A stretch of 8,774 nt of DNA from Bacillota bacterium (GTDB lineage: Bacteria > Bacillota > Clostridia > Oscillospirales > Acutalibacteraceae): NCBI GenBank assembly GCA_030705695.1, contig JAUZPX010000079.1, positions 1-8,774 of the forward strand, in the 5' to 3' direction. This document shows, one piece after another, positions 6,124 to 8,774 of the stretch. The notes under the pieces are model-generated. The model saw only the letters and a list, made by a program, of their open reading frames with translations, was not told the DNA's origin and did not search any database. Position 1 is the stretch's first letter; the number at the start of each line of letters is the position of its first letter. The position numbers and the translations under genes are program-made.

Positions 6124-7581
6124 TTAAGTTCCTTTTAAAATTTCAGCAATTATTTCTCGCTCATCAAGATGATATTTTACGCCTTTGATTTCTTGGTAGT
6201 CCTCGTGACCTTTTCCTGCCAAGACAACGATATCTCCATCTCTTGCAATATCCATGCAATATTTAATTGCCTCGGGCCGATTGGGAATAACTACATATTT
6301 ACCGTCTGTTTTGTCTATGCCTTGTTTAATATCGGCAATAATATCAAGAACATCTTCAAATCTTGAGTTATCTTCGGTAATGACAGATAAGTCTGACATT
6401 TTACCCGAAACCTCGCCCATTTCATAGCGGCGGCTTTTAGGACGATTGCCTCCGGCGCCAAACATTGTAATGATCCTTTTTGGATGATATGCTTTCAAAG
6501 TTCCAAGAACGTTTTCCATGCTCATAGCGTTATGGGCATAATCGATTATAAGTGTATAATTTTTATGTATTGGAACAGTTTCGATTCGTCCTTTTACGCA
6601 AACCTGCTCTAAACCGATTTTAATATCATTATCAGTTATGTTAAAGTGACGTGTAACCGCAATGGCAGCCAGTGCATTGTAAACATTAAAACGTCCTGGA
6701 ATTCCTACGTCAACCGAGAGATCCATAATGCCTTTCGTATTGAAATGCACTCCAAGAAATCCTGGTTTGGCAATAAGTTCATCTTTATACCCTGTTAACA
6801 TTGCATTTGAAGTCATGCCGTAAGTTTCAATTTCACATGTATGATCCTTGATAATGTCTAAAAAATGTTTGTCGTCAATGTTGATAAGTCCCAGTTTGCA
6901 TTGGCGGAACAGCATGCTTTTGCATTCCATATATTCTTGCATATCTGCATGCTCAGAAGGACCTATATGATCACCTGCAAAATTTGTAAATACGCCATAA
7001 TCAAAAACAAACCCATCTGTTCTGTGCCATTTTAAGCCCAGGGAAGAGGCTTCGATGGCAACGGCCTTAATGCCAATGTCTACCATTTCACGCATTGCCT
7101 TTTGAATTTCATACGATTCTGGCGTAGTATTCTCGGTTTTTATTTGATTTTCGCCCATTAGAATACCAAGAGTGCCAATGCTTGCTGTAGGTATCCCGGC
7201 ATGATTAAGAATAGAGCGAATCATAGCCGCTGTTGTTGTTTTGCCTTTTGTGCCTGTAATGCCAACAGTAACAAGTTCTTTGGCAGGATTCCTAAAAAAG
7301 TTACATGACAACAAAGCTAACGCTTTTCTGGTATCTTCAACCATAATGATTGTAACATTTTCAGGTGCGGTAATCTTATCACTGGCAATGATTACACTTG
7401 CACCTTTTGTTACTGCGGCGTCTACAAAATCATGACTGTTAAGATTATAACCTTTTAAGCAGACAAACGCACAGTTGGGAATTGCTTTTCTGGAATCATA
7501 AATTATATCTGTTATGTCGATTTCCAGATTTCCTTGTGTGATTTCGCAGTCTATTCCATTTAATAATTCCAGTAAAATCAT
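6124..7581 (-). CDS. murE: MurE, UDP-MurNAc-L-Ala-D-Glu:amino acid (meso-diaminopimelate?) ligase
   Basis: 485 residues, full length for MurE. It adds the third stem-peptide amino acid to UDP-MurNAc-L-Ala-D-Glu in the cytosol, using ATP. Domains: N-terminal UDP-binding (1-98, with IIYDSRK at 26-32), central ATPase (about 105-330) with P-loop GITGTKGKTTT (107-117), NTTPES (151-156), EASS (177-180) and the probable carbamylated Lys221 in YMECKSMLF, then the C-terminal ligase domain with DYAHNAMSM (347-355) and GKGHEDYQ (456-463). The amino-acid selectivity loop reads EDNSRFED at 403-410: it keeps Asp404, Asn405 and Arg407 of the meso-DAP type DNPR motif but has Ser for Pro. This favours meso-DAP over L-lysine, less certainly than a perfect motif. 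AAAGGAG at 7600-7594 is 12 nt before the ATG. The gene lies outside a dcw cluster and leads an operon with a WYL regulator. It could be the only MurE or a second paralogue. Confidence 0.93.
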   Translation of the reverse strand: MILLELLNGIDCEITQGNLEIDITDIIYDSRKAIPNCAFVCLKGYNLNSHDFVDAAVTKGASVIIASDKITAPENVTIIMVEDTRKALALLSCNFFRNPAKELVTVGITGTKGKTTTAAMIRSILNHAGIPTASIGTLGILMGENQIKTENTTPESYEIQKAMREMVDIGIKAVAIEASSLGLKWHRTDGFVFDYGVFTNFAGDHIGPSEHADMQEYMECKSMLFRQCKLGLINIDDKHFLDIIKDHTCEIETYGMTSNAMLTGYKDELIAKPGFLGVHFNTKGIMDLSVDVGIPGRFNVYNALAAIAVTRHFNITDNDIKIGLEQVCVKGRIETVPIHKNYTLIIDYAHNAMSMENVLGTLKAYHPKRIITMFGAGGNRPKSRRYEMGEVSGKMSDLSVITEDNSRFEDVLDIIADIKQGIDKTDGKYVVIPNRPEAIKYCMDIARDGDIVVLAGKGHEDYQEIKGVKYHLDEREIIAEILKGT

Positions 7582-7625
7582 GGTATATTCATTCTCCTTT
7601 AATAATACAAATAATTTACAACATA

Positions 7626-7655
7626 ATAATAATCAAGTCAAATAAATTATGTCAA
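7626..7655 (-). promoter_or_regulatory. Sigma-A type promoter of the murE-WYL operon
   Basis: On the minus strand a perfect -35 TTGACA (7655-7650) is followed after 18 nt by TATTAT (7631-7626), five of six matches to the -10 consensus. The predicted start is near 7619, giving a leader of about 38 nt. A second TTGACT (7641-7636) lies inside the spacer and could be an alternative -35 with TAAATT (7618-7613). Confidence 0.6.
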
Positions 7656-7827
7656 AAAATACACTAAAAAATCATTATAGCTTAATATAAACATACGTTT
7701 TTGGGTAAAAATTAATAAAAAACGATTGTTTTAGTTTAATATAAATGAAATATTAGAGATTCTATAGTGATATTAACTAAAAATTTAGAAATAAAATATC
7801 TATATAAATAAAATTATATAAAAATAG

Positions 7828-7856
7828 TTGCAATTAAACTTCTCGTGTGCTATTAT
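7828..7856 (+). promoter_or_regulatory. Promoter of the ABC binding-protein gene
   Basis: TTGCAA (7828-7833), 17 nt, then TATTAT (7851-7856) preceded by TGC, an extended -10. Predicted transcription start is near 7863, which leaves a leader of about 135 nt before the ATG at 7998. Confidence 0.6.
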
Positions 7857-7869
7857 TTGTTTGATGTTT

Positions 7870-7962
7870 TGAAGCGAGTTTGTTGCTATTATTTCTGTAA
7901 TAATATTGTAATATTTCTACAATAGACAAGCCGCTTCAGTTTATTCTGGCACGAATGTGTCA
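7870..7962 (+). promoter_or_regulatory. Structured leader with nested inverted repeats upstream of the binding-protein gene
   Basis: TGAAGCG (7870-7876) pairs perfectly with CGCTTCA (7932-7938), enclosing an AT-rich stretch. Inside, ATTGTA (7905-7910) pairs with TACAAT (7918-7923), and TGTAATA occurs twice (7896-7902, 7907-7913). A further hairpin joins TGGCAC (7947-7952) and GTGTCA (7957-7962) over GAAT with one G-U pair. No T-run follows either stem, so classical attenuation is not evident. The element could be an operator, a stabilising 5' structure or a regulatory leader. It matches no riboswitch class I recognise. Confidence 0.4.
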
Positions 7963-7997
7963 AGCTATTATTATTTTATGGAAAGAAGGATTACTCT

Positions 7998-8774
7998 ATG
8001 TTTGGAAAGACAAAAAAGATTGTCGCTCTTGCATTAGCAGGAATGATGGCAGTATCTGTATTGGCAGGTTGCGGCAGTAGCACCAGTTCAACAGCCAGCG
8101 TTACATCCAGAGTTGCGTATTCAAAGGCTGATGAAGACAAAATTATGGGTAAAGAAGATAACGTTTCTTTAACTGTTTGGGGACCGCAGGCAGCTTTAAA
8201 GCTTTTAAAAACACAGTGCAAGACATTTACTAGCTTGTTCCCAGATAAGAAAATCACAATCACATGTAACGCGGATTCTGAAAGCTCAGCTCCGGCTGAT
8301 GTTTTGAAAGACCCGACAAAAGCAGCTGATGTTTTCGGTTTCGTTTCCGACCAGCTTGTAAAACTTTACCCGGCTCTTCTAGCTGCAAAAAATACAGATA
8401 CAATAAAGAGCGACAACGTTCCAATGTCTGTTACTGCTTGCACATATGATAACAAAATTTATGCATATCCGGAAACAGGCGATAACGGTTATGTTCTCTT
8501 CTACAATAAGAGCGTTGTTTCAGCCGATCAGGCAAAAACTTGGGAAGATGTTCTTGCTGCTTGCAAAGCAAAAAGTAAGAGCTTTATGATGGATGCAGGA
8601 AACGGTTATTATTCATGTGCGTTTACTTTTACAGGCGGACTCACATTCGGTAATACAGACGATGGTCAAACCCAAACTCTTAGCTATGATAACACTAAAG
8701 TTGTTAACAGCTTAACAGCATTTGGTACTTTGATCCGTAAATACAGCGGTACTTTTACAAGTGCATCTGTTACA
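7998..8774 (+). CDS. ABC transporter sugar-binding lipoprotein (family 1), 3' end outside the window
   Basis: The first 259 residues are present and the frame is open to the window edge; full-length relatives have about 400-450. A type II signal peptide is clear: basic MFGKTKK, a hydrophobic core (8-23), then lipobox LAGC with Cys25 as the lipidated residue, followed by a Ser/Thr-rich linker. The mature part starts as in MalE-like proteins, with VSLTVWGP at 56-63. The sugar-binding core shows YDNKIYAYPETGDNGYVLFYNKSVV at 150-174, written here as YDNKIYAYPETGD (150-162) and NGYVLFYNKSVV (163-174), then TWEDVLAACK (181-190). It would capture an oligosaccharide outside the membrane and deliver it to a permease pair, probably encoded just beyond the window. 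The specific sugar cannot be read from this. AGAAGGA lies 7 nt before the ATG. Known family members are often induced by their sugar, in line with the long leader. Confidence 0.9.
   Translation, partial: MFGKTKKIVALALAGMMAVSVLAGCGSSTSSTASVTSRVAYSKADEDKIMGKEDNVSLTVWGPQAALKLLKTQCKTFTSLFPDKKITITCNADSESSAPADVLKDPTKAADVFGFVSDQLVKLYPALLAAKNTDTIKSDNVPMSVTACTYDNKIYAYPETGDNGYVLFYNKSVVSADQAKTWEDVLAACKAKSKSFMMDAGNGYYSCAFTFTGGLTFGNTDDGQTQTLSYDNTKVVNSLTAFGTLIRKYSGTFTSASVT

Larger units (their letters stand above)
7582..7997. other. AT-rich divergent intergenic region (416 bp)
   Basis: This separates murE (minus) from the binding-protein gene (plus). It holds a murE promoter near 7626-7655, a plus-strand promoter at 7828-7856 and a roughly 135-nt structured leader. 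The middle (about 7660-7825) is very AT-rich and contains no supported ORF or RNA gene. Its A/T runs could act as UP elements or intrinsically curved DNA. Confidence 0.6.

Noticed and set aside
7578..7592. A 4-codon mini-ORF (ATG AAT ATA CCA TGA, minus strand) overlapping the murE start
   Set aside because: Its ATG is only 1-2 nt from the Shine-Dalgarno, too close for efficient initiation; probably chance.
7660..7825. Very AT-rich stretch considered as a replication origin, attachment site or small-RNA gene
   Set aside because: No DnaA-box cluster, iterons, direct-repeat ends or GC-rich terminator hairpin are visible.
7991..8263. Minus-strand ORF of 90 codons over the start of the binding-protein gene
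   Set aside because: It is antisense to a clear signal peptide and lipobox, and shows no family features.

Overview
The window looks like a chromosomal segment of a low-GC Gram-positive anaerobe, most likely Clostridia (Ruminococcaceae/Oscillospirales-like). The basis is AT-rich DNA, strong AGGAGG-type ribosome binding sites, protein families typical of Firmicutes, a lipoprotein with a Gram-positive-style lipobox, and a Clostridia-type L,D-transpeptidase. There are no mobile elements, RNA genes or CRISPR arrays, and the codon and base use look uniform.

Layout. (1) Plus strand, 70-2739: rqcH, a ribosome quality-control NFACT protein, then a DUF368 membrane protein (PopT-like undecaprenyl-phosphate translocase family). 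(2) Minus strand, 2780-3997: an exported L,D-transpeptidase with a Big_2-like domain before the catalytic domain and a second Ig-like domain after it. It converges on the DUF368 gene across a shared hairpin. (3) Plus strand, 4186-4881: a six-helix membrane protein resembling DUF2238/YjdF. (4) Minus strand, 4937-5026: a previously unflagged 29-codon gene for a hydrophobic peptide with a basic tail. It has its own -10, a strong Shine-Dalgarno sequence and a terminator. (5) Minus strand, 5115-7581: murE followed after 4 nt by a WYL-domain transcription regulator, an operon with a good promoter at 7626-7655. (6) An AT-rich divergent intergenic region of 416 bp. (7) Plus strand, 7998 to the window end: the first 259 residues of an ABC-transporter sugar-binding lipoprotein, cut by the window edge.

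Several genes share an envelope theme. MurE builds the peptidoglycan stem peptide, the DUF368 protein is predicted to recycle the C55-P lipid carrier, and the L,D-transpeptidase crosslinks or modifies finished peptidoglycan. RqcH is a cytosolic translation-rescue factor and the last gene is a nutrient-uptake component. The most interesting item is the tiny gene at 4937-5026. An 8-bp inverted repeat overlaps its -10 box and its Shine-Dalgarno, so it could be an operator, or it could keep the ribosome site closed on read-through mRNA from the murE operon.
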